From Thiothrix subterranea (GTDB lineage Bacteria > Pseudomonadota > Gammaproteobacteria > Thiotrichales > Thiotrichaceae): DNA of 64,000 nt. The notes under the pieces were generated by a model. It made no database searches, was not told the DNA's origin, and was given only the letters and a program-made list of their open reading frames with translations. The stretch is taken from NCBI RefSeq assembly GCF_016772315.1, contig NZ_CP053482.1:2294001-2358000 (forward strand). The letters are read 5' to 3'. Below are positions 36,789-45,027 of the stretch, piece after piece (the first letter of the stretch is position 1; each line of letters begins with the position of its first letter). The position numbers and the translations under genes were made by a program.

Positions 36789-39005
36789 CTACAGCTTTTC
36801 TAAATTGGCGTAACCCAGCACCAGCCATTTAACGCCCACCGCTTTAAAATTCACCTGTACCCGCGAATGTGCGCCCGCGCCTTCGGAATCGGTGATGACG
36901 CCATCGCCAAACTTGGCATGACGTACCCGTTGCCCGACCCGATAGCCGGTTTCATTGAAGTTGGTGGTGCGCGTCACGGGTTTGGGGGCATTGGCTGGGG
37001 CGCGGAATTGGTTATTGCCGCCAAAGCCGGTGGAATAGGTTTTCACTTTCGGACGCACTTCTTCCACCAATTCCGCCGGTAATTCGCGCAGGAAACGTGA
37101 CGGCGGGTTGAATTGCTTACGTCCGTGTAACATGCGTTCCTCGGCGTAACTCATCACCAGTTCTTTTTCCGCACGGGTAATGCCGACGTAGCACAGGCGA
37201 CGTTCTTCTTCCAACCGTGCCGGGTCATCGGCGGACATTTGGTGCGGGAACAAGCCTTCTTCCAAGCCGCACAAAAACACCAGCGGGAATTCTAGCCCTT
37301 TGGCAGAGTGCAGCGTCATCATTTGCACGCAATCTTCACCGGCTTCGCCCTGACCTTCGCCCGCCTCCAACGCCGCGTGCGAGAGGAAAGCGGAAAGTTC
37401 GCTCATATCCGGGGTTTCTTCGGATTGCACGTAGGTGTAACCCTGTGCGGCGGTGACTAATTCGTTGAGGTTGTCGACGCGCCCTTGCCCCGCTTCGCCT
37501 TTTTCTTTGGCGAGGAAATGCGGTTTGAGTCCGGCAAGGTCGATGACGATTTCGACTTGTTCGCGCAAGGGCAGGCTATGAATGTCGCTTGCCATGCGTT
37601 TGATCAGTTGCACGAAACCGAGCACGCCATTGCTGGCTCGTGGGGTGAAATCGCCGATGTCAGCGGCTTGCGCGGCTGCTTCCCATAAGGACAGATTGGT
37701 GGCTCGGGCGTGGCTGCGCAGGATGTCGACGGTGCGTTCGCCAATACCGCGTGGCGGGTGATTGACGATGCGTTCAAACGAGGCATCGTCTTGGTGGTTA
37801 ACGGTGAGGCGCAAATACGCCAGCGCGTCCTTGATTTCGGCGCGTTCAAAGAAGCGTAGGCCGCCATAGACACGGTAGGGAATGCGGTTTTCGTTAAACG
37901 TGCTTTCAAATACCCGCGATTGCGCGTTGGAACGGTACAAAATGGCAACGTCGCGGCGCATTCCGCCCTGATCTACCCATTTTTGAATGCGCCCGGCAAC
38001 AAAACGGGCTTCGTCGATTTCGTTGAAGGCAGCGTAGAGGTGCAGGCGTTCGCCGTCTTTCCCATCCGTCCACAAGTTTTTGCCCAAACGCCCTTTGTTA
38101 TTATCAATCAAGGCATTGGCGGCTTTGAGGATATTGGCGGTGGAACGGTAGTTTTGTTCCAGCCGCACCGTTTCGCAATCGGGGAAATGTTTGGTGAAAT
38201 TGCGGATGTTTTCGATCTTTGCGCCGCGCCAACCGTAAATCGACTGGTCGTCATCGCCCACAGCAAACACCGGATTTCTATCCCCCGCCAGCAGGCGCAA
38301 CCATGCGTATTGCAGTGCGTTGGTATCTTGGAATTCGTCCACCAAAATGTGGCGGAAACGGTTGCGGTAATGCTGTTGCAGGTCGGGGTTGTCGCGCAGC
38401 AATTCCAGCGAGCGCAGCAACAGTTCGGCGAAATCCACCACGCCGTTGCGTTGGCAGGTTTGTTCGTACACGCTGTAAATTTGCACCATTTGGCGTTGGT
38501 TGAAATCGCCTTTGTCTTCAATGTGGTGCGGGCGTGAACCTTCGTCCTTACGGGCATTGATGAAACCAGCAACTTGGCGCGGCGGGAAGCGAGTTTCGTC
38601 GAGTTCCAACGATTTGAGGATGCGCTTGACCATGCGAATCTGGTCTTCGGAATCGAGAATTTGGAAGGTTTGCGGCAATTTGGCTTGTTGCCAGTGCAGG
38701 CGTAGTAAGCGGTGCGAAATGCCGTGGAAGGTGCCAACCCACATGCCGCCGCTGGGCAGTTGCAGCAGGTCTTGGATGCGCCCGCGCATTTCTGCCGCCG
38801 CTTTGTTGGTGAAGGTCACGGCAAGGATGCTTAATGGCGAGACGTTTTCGACTTCGATTAGCCAGGCAATGCGGTGGACTAGCACGCGGGTTTTACCGCT
38901 GCCTGCGCCTGCGAGGACGAGGACGGATTTGGGCGGCGCGGCAACGGCGAGTTGTTGCTGCGGGTTTAGGGGGGCGAGGATGGGGGATTGGGTATTCATA
39001 TTCAT
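36789..39005 (-). CDS. uvrD: UvrD/Rep-type DNA helicase (DNA helicase II)
   Basis: A 738-aa superfamily 1A helicase acting 3'-5' in excision and mismatch repair. It has motif I LAGAGSGKTRVLVHRIAWL, TFTNKAAAEMRGRI, DEFQDTNALQYAWLRLLAGD, VGDDDQSIYGWRGA, VRLEQNYRSTANIL, and motif V/VI LHSAKGLEFPLVFLCGLEEG and RRLCYVGITRAEKELVMSYA. The C-terminal tudor-like domain of UvrD (YRVGQRVRHAKFGDGVI to the end) is present. The start at 39005 overlaps the endonuclease stop (ATGA), so it is translated from the restriction operon transcript, an unusual context for a housekeeping repair helicase. Confidence 0.96.
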   Translation of the reverse strand: MNMNTQSPILAPLNPQQQLAVAAPPKSVLVLAGAGSGKTRVLVHRIAWLIEVENVSPLSILAVTFTNKAAAEMRGRIQDLLQLPSGGMWVGTFHGISHRLLRLHWQQAKLPQTFQILDSEDQIRMVKRILKSLELDETRFPPRQVAGFINARKDEGSRPHHIEDKGDFNQRQMVQIYSVYEQTCQRNGVVDFAELLLRSLELLRDNPDLQQHYRNRFRHILVDEFQDTNALQYAWLRLLAGDRNPVFAVGDDDQSIYGWRGAKIENIRNFTKHFPDCETVRLEQNYRSTANILKAANALIDNNKGRLGKNLWTDGKDGERLHLYAAFNEIDEARFVAGRIQKWVDQGGMRRDVAILYRSNAQSRVFESTFNENRIPYRVYGGLRFFERAEIKDALAYLRLTVNHQDDASFERIVNHPPRGIGERTVDILRSHARATNLSLWEAAAQAADIGDFTPRASNGVLGFVQLIKRMASDIHSLPLREQVEIVIDLAGLKPHFLAKEKGEAGQGRVDNLNELVTAAQGYTYVQSEETPDMSELSAFLSHAALEAGEGQGEAGEDCVQMMTLHSAKGLEFPLVFLCGLEEGLFPHQMSADDPARLEEERRLCYVGITRAEKELVMSYAEERMLHGRKQFNPPSRFLRELPAELVEEVRPKVKTYSTGFGGNNQFRAPANAPKPVTRTTNFNETGYRVGQRVRHAKFGDGVITDSEGAGAHSRVQVNFKAVGVKWLVLGYANLEKL

Positions 39006-39958
39006 AGTCTCACCAACCATTCGCATAAGGCAGCTAATTGATCATCGCTAGTCAAATTGGCGCAATTCGCCAACTCGCCTGTCTGGTATTGTGAAAAAAT
39101 TTCTCCCGCCATTGCTTGTTCAATAGCAGCCCCCACAAACAATAAGGGCAGTTTTCCAGCAAATGCGGTTCTGGCTCGACCTAACGCACTATTGGCTGTT
39201 TTCCAGTGTTCGTCTGCCCCTGCTGGGTCAATACCACCTTTTAGTTCACCAATAGCCAAGTAATGTGCGGTGTTGTCCAATAATTTTTTTAAATCCTGCG
39301 TTTTAGGTGCATCGGTTACGATGGCATCATTGAGCAATACAATATCAATATTCTTTTTAACAGGAGGCACATTGGTATCAAAGATTAAGATTCGCTGCTG
39401 GTTATTTTTATTAGACCAACGAATAGCTTTGATAGTATCAATATCCTCAACACCAAGCTGTTCTCCGGGTGTGGATCGGAGCTTTTTGTCTAAGTAGGAA
39501 AATTGGGTATCAGCTATTTGCAATTGAGAGATGATAAAGCGTGTTAATTTTTCTTTGGCGATAGAGCCAACAATATTACGCATTTTGCCGCCTAAAGCAT
39601 CACCAGAAGTCAGAAGATAGCGATAAACGACTTCATCAATATAAGCTTTGCCACTAGGCAATAAGATTTTTTCAATAAAATCATTGAGAAGTCCCTGTTT
39701 ATCGGATTCAGTCAAGTGCACTTTTGCCTTGACGGAAATGCCAGAGGCTTCTAATAAACTCTCCCTAATATTGGTGAGTGTTAATAAATCATTAGGCGAC
39801 TGCGTATGGACTTCCAATACCGCTTTGAGGGCTTTAGCTCGGTCAATAAAAGGAATCGACTCCTTATTTCGACGTAACGCATATTCCAAAAAACCACTGC
39901 GGCGGGCGGCGGGCGTTGTCACTAAATCAGTGGCTGCGGTGATGTGAATATTATTCAC
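39002..39958 (-). CDS. Type II restriction endonuclease, BsoBI/AvaI-like
   Basis: A 318-aa protein whose core matches the BsoBI/AvaI family of CYCGRG-cutting enzymes. It has E238-L-K240 in LAIGELKGGIDPAGADEHW and H251 thirteen residues after E238, the same spacing as the E240/K242/H253 active site that I recall for BsoBI. Upstream acids D205 and D211 (NIDIVLLND) could complete the set. Length is close to the family's. It starts with GTG, overlaps the beta methyltransferase gene by 8 nt and uvrD by 4 nt. The DNA here is visibly more AT-rich than the flanks, suggesting acquisition. CYCGRG specificity is inferred, not seen. Confidence 0.85.
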   Translation of the reverse strand: MNNIHITAATDLVTTPAARRSGFLEYALRRNKESIPFIDRAKALKAVLEVHTQSPNDLLTLTNIRESLLEASGISVKAKVHLTESDKQGLLNDFIEKILLPSGKAYIDEVVYRYLLTSGDALGGKMRNIVGSIAKEKLTRFIISQLQIADTQFSYLDKKLRSTPGEQLGVEDIDTIKAIRWSNKNNQQRILIFDTNVPPVKKNIDIVLLNDAIVTDAPKTQDLKKLLDNTAHYLAIGELKGGIDPAGADEHWKTANSALGRARTAFAGKLPLLFVGAAIEQAMAGEIFSQYQTGELANCANLTSDDQLAALCEWLVRL

Positions 39959-40355
39959 CTAAGTTATCCTCGAAAATTTGTGTCTTGATCGCAAGACCAA
40001 TCGCCTTGGCAAGCACGGGGGGAACTGCGTTACCAACCTGACCGAATTGCGTCATCGTGACAATGCGTTTGCTGCTGTATGAATCTAAACGTGTACCGAT
40101 GAATTCCCAATGGAGAGGAAACGTTTGTAAGCAAGCCAACTCACGTACCGTCAGCATTCGATCTTCATACGGATGGATGAAATCGCGATAACCGCTACGG
40201 GTTACAGTTGGTGAAGGTTTCGTGGGATCAAGCCGCCGATAGGTGGAGCCAAACGTTTGTTTGATCTGACTGAGCTTGCCACCAATAGGGACAATTTTAA
40301 TTTTTTCCAACGTCGTTGGCGCGTGTGCCGTTTTTTGGTGATTTTTAATAACCAT
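39951..40355 (-). CDS. C5-cytosine DNA methyltransferase, beta subunit (C-terminal half of a split enzyme)
   Basis: A 134-aa protein containing the C-terminal part of a C5 methyltransferase: target-recognition segment, SPTVTRSGYRDFIHPYEDR, motif IX MLTVRELACLQTFPLHW (about residues 67-83) and motif X FGQVGNAVPPVLAKAIGLAI. The ATG at 40355 lies inside the end of the alpha gene and has its own Shine-Dalgarno, AAGGAAGGA, 9 nt upstream; a TTG three codons earlier is less well placed. Alpha and beta overlap by 11 nt. This is the same arrangement as M.AquI, a CYCGRG methyltransferase made of two separately encoded chains, so it is annotated as a genuine second subunit rather than frameshift debris. 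Confidence 0.85.
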   Translation of the reverse strand: MVIKNHQKTAHAPTTLEKIKIVPIGGKLSQIKQTFGSTYRRLDPTKPSPTVTRSGYRDFIHPYEDRMLTVRELACLQTFPLHWEFIGTRLDSYSSKRIVTMTQFGQVGNAVPPVLAKAIGLAIKTQIFEDNLGE

Positions 40356-41088
40356 GTCGGGCAATCCTTCCTTTTATCGTTCCCGCTACTTTCATCGCGG
40401 TATCGGAGGGTTCGTCGGCGTTTGGTAATGAACCAATGCCATCCCAGACCGATTGCCATGTTTGATGGTGCTTAGCAAATAGGTCTGCTTGGTGATTGGC
40501 AGGGGCTGTGTGCGTTGGTTTAGGAAACGTAAAGCTTTTTCCTATGCGATTACCGATAATAAAAATACGTTCCCTGAATTGGGGTGCACCAAAATCAACA
40601 GCATCCAATACTTGATAGGATACTTGGTATTGATAGATTTGATTTTGATACGTAATAGGTTGGGAGGCTTCATCTAAAATAGCTTTTAGTGCTTTCCCGC
40701 CTTCCCAATTCATCATGCCCTTAACATTTTCCATCACAAAGGCAACGGGTAATGCTTCGCGTACCACGCGCAGAAATTCTAAAACCAAACGACCTCTAGG
40801 GTCATCTAAGCCCATGCGTTTACCCGCTAAGCTAAAACTTTGGCAAGGGGGGCCACCAACTACTAAAGCAGGCTCCAAGGGTTGTAAACCTGCTTTAGCC
40901 AAAATCGCATGGGTGGGTAGTGTTGTAATATCGCCTTCGATAATTGGAGTATCCGACATATTTTTGCGTAACGTAGCGCAACAGGAACTGTCTTGTTCGA
41001 CGGCTACAGCAGTGATGAACCCGGCTTGGTGAAAACCTATGTCCATGCCACCTGCTCCCGAAAAAAGGCTAATGATTTTGTTTGGCAT
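40345..41088 (-). CDS. C5-cytosine DNA methyltransferase, alpha subunit (catalytic half of a split enzyme)
   Basis: A 247-aa protein with the N-terminal C5-methyltransferase motifs: I LFSGAGGMDIGFHQAGF (residues 8-24), IV GGPPCQSFSLAGKRMG with catalytic Cys82, VI FVMENVKGM (E120-N121-V122) and VIII APQFRERIFIIGNR (about 168-181). It ends soon after motif VIII, where the target-recognition domain would begin. Motifs IX and X are on the separate beta chain (39951-40355). From memory M.AquI has chains of about 248 and 139 residues, close to the pair here. The start follows the mazF stop with no gap (TAAATG). Confidence 0.9.
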   Translation of the reverse strand: MPNKIISLFSGAGGMDIGFHQAGFITAVAVEQDSSCCATLRKNMSDTPIIEGDITTLPTHAILAKAGLQPLEPALVVGGPPCQSFSLAGKRMGLDDPRGRLVLEFLRVVREALPVAFVMENVKGMMNWEGGKALKAILDEASQPITYQNQIYQYQVSYQVLDAVDFGAPQFRERIFIIGNRIGKSFTFPKPTHTAPANHQADLFAKHHQTWQSVWDGIGSLPNADEPSDTAMKVAGTIKGRIARHGY

Positions 41089-41442
41089 TTATAATATCCG
41101 TCGTTCGATCAATAGTTGCACGCCTGCAATGATTTCCTGCATCCGTTCTGCTGACACGTTACCGATTTTTTCGGTCAGTTCGTCCTTGTTGACGGTGTAG
41201 ATTTGGGAGACATTCACCACACTGGCTTTGGGGAGGTTTGCCTCACCTTTTTTTAGCAATACGTTGCCGGGGGATTGCGCCCGTTTGAGGTTAGAGGTGA
41301 GGCTGCAAACCACTACTGTGCTAATCAGGCTGGCATTGAATACGTCATTTTGCAGCACTAGATGCGGGTGGCGGTAGCCCGGTTCTGAACCTGCGGGTTC
41401 GCCTAAATCCACCCAATAAATCTCACCTTGCTTGATTACCAT
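41089..41442 (-). CDS. MazF/PemK-type endoribonuclease toxin
   Basis: A 117-aa toxin of the MazF/PemK barrel family: N-terminal KQGEIYWVDLGEPAGSEPGY, then RHPHLVLQNDVFN, VVVCSLTSNLKRA, and the catalytic-Ser/Thr region NLPKASVVNVSQIYTVNKDE. Such toxins cut mRNA at short sequences. It overlaps the antitoxin gene by 7 nt and abuts the methyltransferase alpha gene, so toxin and restriction-modification genes share one transcript. Confidence 0.93.
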   Translation of the reverse strand: MVIKQGEIYWVDLGEPAGSEPGYRHPHLVLQNDVFNASLISTVVVCSLTSNLKRAQSPGNVLLKKGEANLPKASVVNVSQIYTVNKDELTEKIGNVSAERMQEIIAGVQLLIERRIL

Positions 41443-41699
41443 GCCTCTGTCTCAAGACGGCGGGCTTGTTTTTGTTTCATGGCGGTTTGTATGTGTGTTT
41501 CTTCGGCATCCGACGCGGCATCGTCGTAAGCGGCGTTGATTTGCGCCAGTAATTGGCGATTTTTGTTTTTAGCGATGAAGTCTTCTACCGCCAGCATGAA
41601 CAGTTTGCTGCGGGAAATGTGCAATTCTTGCGCCAGTTGGTTGATGGCATCAAACAAGTCTTGTTGGATGGAAATGGCTGTTTTGATACTGGTCGACAC
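41436..41699 (-). CDS. Ribbon-helix-helix antitoxin partner of MazF
   Basis: An 87-aa protein with an N-terminal ribbon-helix-helix fold ([20 protein letters not shown], then [19 protein letters not shown]) for operator binding, and a charged C-terminal tail ([20 protein letters not shown]) that would neutralise the toxin. It is the first gene of the antitoxin-toxin-methyltransferase-endonuclease-uvrD operon. A perfect inverted repeat (41734-41770) lies 35 nt before its start and is the obvious candidate for its binding site. Confidence 0.88.
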   Translation of the reverse strand: MSTSIKTAISIQQDLFDAINQLAQELHISRSKLFMLAVEDFIAKNKNRQLLAQINAAYDDAASDAEETHIQTAMKQKQARRLETEAW

Positions 41700-41733
41700 G
41701 GTAACACCTGCTTAAATGGGGCAAATTCCACTG

Positions 41734-41770
41734 ATAGTATTGACGTTGGTTATACTGGTGTCAATACTAT
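41734..41770. promoter_or_regulatory. Symmetric operator/divergent promoter of the toxin-antitoxin-R-M operon
   Basis: ATAGTATTGAC and its exact reverse complement GTCAATACTAT are separated by 15 nt. Each arm contains a -35-like TTGAC for one strand and a -10-like AATACT for the other, with TTGACR and AATACT 17 nt apart on both strands. A single symmetric element could thus drive both the minus-strand operon and the plus-strand YaiI/YqxD gene and be bound by the ribbon-helix-helix antitoxin. Confidence 0.65.
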
Positions 41771-41798
41771 GGGCAATACTGTTACCAAGGAAACCACC

Positions 41799-42263
41799 AT
41801 GCAAATCTGGGTCGATGCCGATGCCTGCCCCAATGTAATCAAGGAAATCCTATTTCGCGCGGCGGAACGCTTGCAAATTCGCACCACGCTGGTGGCAAAT
41901 CAACCCCTGCGGATTCCGCCGTCACTCTACATCAAAACCATTCAAGTGCAGGCGGGCTTTGATGTGGCGGATAACCGCATCGTGCAAGATTTGGAAGCAG
42001 GCGATTTGGTGATTACCGCCGATATTCCCTTGGCGGCAGAGGTGATCGAAAAACAGGGACACGCGCTGAATCCACGCGGGCAATTTTACACCCCGGAAAA
42101 TATTCGCGAACGTTTGCGGGTACGCAATGCGATGGAAGAAATGCGCAACAGCGGGGTGATGACCGGCGGGCCTGCGACCTTGAGTTTGAGTGATCGGCAG
42201 GCGTTTGCGAATCAGTTAGACCGTTTCCTCACCAAACACGGCTTAACGCCGCGTAAGATTTGA
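41799..42263 (+). CDS. YaiI/YqxD (DUF188) family protein
   Basis: A 154-aa protein of the conserved YaiI/YqxD family, which has a PIN-like fold. Landmarks are [20 protein letters not shown] at the N-terminus, [40 protein letters not shown] and the C-terminal [20 protein letters not shown]. The invariant Asp residues of the N-terminal motif are present. The start is the ATG at 41799, after CCAAGGAAACC; an earlier in-frame ATG at 41769 lies in the operator. It is divergent from the antitoxin operon and converges on arsJ. Biochemical role unsettled in the family; a nuclease activity is suspected from the fold. Confidence 0.93.
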   Translation: MQIWVDADACPNVIKEILFRAAERLQIRTTLVANQPLRIPPSLYIKTIQVQAGFDVADNRIVQDLEAGDLVITADIPLAAEVIEKQGHALNPRGQFYTPENIRERLRVRNAMEEMRNSGVMTGGPATLSLSDRQAFANQLDRFLTKHGLTPRKI

Positions 42264-42270
42264 ACGGATT

Positions 42271-43464
42271 TTAGGCGTGGCGCAGTCGCGTCAGCGGCAA
42301 TGAGAGTAATAATGCGGCGAATACAAACGCGGTGGAAAACCACAAACAGCCTTCCAACCCGTATTGCTGATAACCCCAGCCGGATAATACCGTGCCTGCC
42401 AAGCGCCCTCCGGCATTTGCCATGTAGTAAAATCCGACTTTCAGAGCCACTTTGTCGTGATCGGCATACGCCAGAATCAGGTACGAATGCAGCGCTGAAT
42501 TGATGGCAAATACCACGCCGAAAATCAGCAAGCCGGTGACTAACACCGTTCCGGCATCCCAACCTTGCGCGAGTGCGATGGCAATGCCTGCCGGAATCAC
42601 CAGCAATACCAATGCCCAAAATTGCGCCGCACCCGCACCCAGCGAATGCGCTTTCAACCGCAATAAAGCGGGCGCACTGGCTTGCACCACGCCGTAACCG
42701 ATGACCCACGCCGCCATGAAAGTACCGACTTGGGTAAAACTCCAGCCCAACACGCCCGACATAAACACCGGCACGGCAACCACAAACCACACATCCCGCG
42801 CCCCGAACAGGAAAAACCGCGCTGCTGACAACCAATTAATCGCCGCATTATTGGAAAATACCTGCGAAAATTTCGGTTTAGATTTGGATTTACCAATCTC
42901 ATCGGGCAACAGCAACAGCGTCATCAAGGTCACGGCAAACAAACTACCCGCGAGGATCAGCATTGCATCTTGGAAGCCAACGCCTTGCAACAACACTGCA
43001 CCGAGGAAAAAGCCCGCGCCTTTCAACGCATTTTTCGAGCCGGTCAGAATTGCCACCCATTTGAATAAGCGCGTATTCGCATCCTTCGGCACGAGGGTTT
43101 TGACACTGGCTTTCGCCGACATTTTGTTTAAGTCTTTGGCAATGCCTGAAAGGGCTTGCGCTGCCATCACATACGGCACCGAGAGCAAATGCGTGGGAAC
43201 GAGCATCCCCAACGCCACGATTTGCAACACCATCCCCATGTGCATGGTGACATTCAGTCCCAATCGTGCCGCCAGCCAACCGCCGACCAAATTGGTCACA
43301 ATGCCGAAAAATTCGTAGAACAAAAACAGCATCGCCACCTGAAACGGCGAATAACCGAGCTGGTGAAAATACAGCACCACCAGCATACGGATTGCGCCAT
43401 CGGTGAGGGTGAATGCCCAGTAGCCGAAGGTGACGGTGAGGTAATTGCGCAGGTCGGTTGTCAT
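42271..43464 (-). CDS. arsJ: Organoarsenical efflux MFS transporter ArsJ
   Basis: ArsJ exports 1-arseno-3-phosphoglycerate, made by a partner GAPDH from arsenate. The 397-aa, 12-helix MFS protein begins [20 protein letters not shown] and continues [40 protein letters not shown] and [20 protein letters not shown], sequence characteristic of ArsJ. The ATG at 43464 overlaps the GAPDH stop (ATGA), which sets the start against a 19-residue longer frame. With GAPDH and a divergent ArsR regulator it forms the known arsenate resistance module. Confidence 0.93.
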   Translation of the reverse strand: MTTDLRNYLTVTFGYWAFTLTDGAIRMLVVLYFHQLGYSPFQVAMLFLFYEFFGIVTNLVGGWLAARLGLNVTMHMGMVLQIVALGMLVPTHLLSVPYVMAAQALSGIAKDLNKMSAKASVKTLVPKDANTRLFKWVAILTGSKNALKGAGFFLGAVLLQGVGFQDAMLILAGSLFAVTLMTLLLLPDEIGKSKSKPKFSQVFSNNAAINWLSAARFFLFGARDVWFVVAVPVFMSGVLGWSFTQVGTFMAAWVIGYGVVQASAPALLRLKAHSLGAGAAQFWALVLLVIPAGIAIALAQGWDAGTVLVTGLLIFGVVFAINSALHSYLILAYADHDKVALKVGFYYMANAGGRLAGTVLSGWGYQQYGLEGCLWFSTAFVFAALLLSLPLTRLRHA

Positions 43465-44459
43465 GGCAGGCTTGCGACTACTTTTGCCGCCAGTTCCATC
43501 ATGCGATTCATGTAGCCCCATTCATTGTCATACCAAGCATAGATTTTCACCTGTGTGCCGTCGATGACCATGGTGGAGGGTGCGTCAATAATCGACGAAC
43601 GTGGGTCGTGTTTGTAATCCACCGACACCAGCGGGCGTTCTTCGTAACCCAAAATGCCTTGCAGGTAAGTTTCTGAGGCTTCTTTGAAATAACCGTTCAG
43701 CTCTTCGGCGGTGACTTCGCGTGCGGCTTCAAACACGAAGTCGGTGAGGGAGGCATTCAGTAACGGGATGCGCACCGCGTGACCGTTCAATTTACCCGCG
43801 AGTTCGGGGAAGATTTTGGTGATGGCTTTGGCAGAACCTGTGGTGGTGGGGATCATGGATTCGCCACATGCGCGTGCGCGGCGTAAATCCTTATGCCCCT
43901 TGTCGATAATGGTTTGGGTGTTGGTGATGTTGTGCAGCGTGGTCATGCAGCCGTGCTTGATGCCGACTTTTTCGTGCATGACTTTGACCACAGGTGCTAA
44001 GCAGTTAGTGGTGCAAGACGCGGCGGTAATCAGGTGGTGTTCTTCGGGTTTGTACCAGTCGTCATTCACTCCGTACACGATGTTCAACGCGCCTTCGACG
44101 GGAGCGGCAACAATGACTTTTTTCACACCCTGATCGAAATATGCCTGTAATTGCTCGATTTTGCGGAATTTGCCGCTGCATTCCAGCACGATGTCGCAGC
44201 CTGACCAATCGGTGTCTTCAATGGCTTTGTTGGAGGTGTAGGCAATCGTTTGCCCGTCAATCAGCATATTGTCACCATCAGCACTGCATTCTGGCGACCA
44301 GATGCCGTGGATAGAGTCGAATTTCAGCAGGTGGGCGGAAGTGGCGGCATTGCCTGCAATTTCATTGACTTGCGTGAAGGTAAACGCTGGGTTGCCCCAT
44401 GCGGCGCGAAGACCTAGGCGCCCCATGCGCCCGAAGCCGTTGATACCAATCGTTGCCAT
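43461..44459 (-). CDS. ArsJ-associated glyceraldehyde-3-phosphate dehydrogenase
   Basis: A 332-aa GAPDH with the Rossmann start [20 protein letters not shown], catalytic cysteine in [38 protein letters not shown] and the C-terminal [20 protein letters not shown]. It differs clearly from the housekeeping gap at 14944-15948. Coupled to arsJ by ATGA, it is the arsenic-module enzyme that forms 1-arseno-3-phosphoglycerate from arsenate and glyceraldehyde-3-phosphate for export. The module works as an arsenate extrusion route without arsenate reduction. Confidence 0.94.
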   Translation of the reverse strand: MATIGINGFGRMGRLGLRAAWGNPAFTFTQVNEIAGNAATSAHLLKFDSIHGIWSPECSADGDNMLIDGQTIAYTSNKAIEDTDWSGCDIVLECSGKFRKIEQLQAYFDQGVKKVIVAAPVEGALNIVYGVNDDWYKPEEHHLITAASCTTNCLAPVVKVMHEKVGIKHGCMTTLHNITNTQTIIDKGHKDLRRARACGESMIPTTTGSAKAITKIFPELAGKLNGHAVRIPLLNASLTDFVFEAAREVTAEELNGYFKEASETYLQGILGYEERPLVSVDYKHDPRSSIIDAPSTMVIDGTQVKIYAWYDNEWGYMNRMMELAAKVVASLP

Positions 44460-44613
44460 CGTGATGTTCCCGTTTATTGCACAGTGGCGAGGATTGTATA
44501 TGCCAAGGCGAATATAAGGAAACCCCTGTCACAAAAACTTCATGCGGGCGCTTGCCTGCTAAAGCAGGGCTATCCGCGCTATACTCAGCGTTGTTTTTCA
44601 GGATTCGCCGCGT

Positions 44614-44958
44614 ATGTTATTGGAAACATTTACCAAAGCCCTTGCCGATCAAACCCGTTTGCGTCTGTTGCTGTTGTTAGCCAATGGGCGCGAGTTGTGC
44701 GTGTGCGAACTCACGCAAGCGCTGGAGTTGGCGCAACCGAAGATTTCGCGGCATTTGGCGATTTTGCGCGAAGCCAGTGTGTTGCAGGATAGGAAAGCAG
44801 GGCTGTGGGTGTATTACTGCTTGCACCCTGAATTGCCGACGTGGGCGCTGGGGGTATTGGCGGGTTTGCAAAGCGGGAGTGCGGGTGAAGCCATTTTTCA
44901 GTTGGATCAACAGCGTTTGTCGGCGGCAGAGCGGCAGGTGGCGAGTTGTATGTCGTAG
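44614..44958 (+). CDS. arsR: ArsR-family metalloregulator
   Basis: A 114-aa winged-helix repressor with FTKALADQTRLRLLLLLANG, the arsenic-binding-type cysteine pair in ELCVCELTQALELAQPKIS, SRHLAILREASVLQDRKAGL and WVYYCLHPELP. It is divergent from the GAPDH-arsJ pair, whose shared 154-nt intergenic region (44460-44613) would hold the operators; there I see CTGCTAAAGCAG and an ATAT-flanked imperfect dyad near 44498-44515, neither decisive. The CxC motif resembles type I ArsR proteins that release DNA on binding As(III). Confidence 0.92.
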   Translation: MLLETFTKALADQTRLRLLLLLANGRELCVCELTQALELAQPKISRHLAILREASVLQDRKAGLWVYYCLHPELPTWALGVLAGLQSGSAGEAIFQLDQQRLSAAERQVASCMS

Positions 44959-45027
44959 TGTTTGATTGGGGGCGAGTTCAGCAAAACTGACCGCAATATT
45001 GTGGGCTTTGAGTGGGAAAATGCGTGA

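Noticed and set aside
39951-41088. Single C5 methyltransferase gene broken by a frameshift
   Set aside because: The second frame has its own well-placed Shine-Dalgarno and ATG, and the sizes and split point agree with the known two-chain enzyme M.AquI. The frameshift option is kept only as the refuting case.
43461-44459. Second housekeeping gapA
   Set aside because: ATGA coupling to arsJ and sequence differences from the tkt-linked gap point to the arsenic module enzyme.
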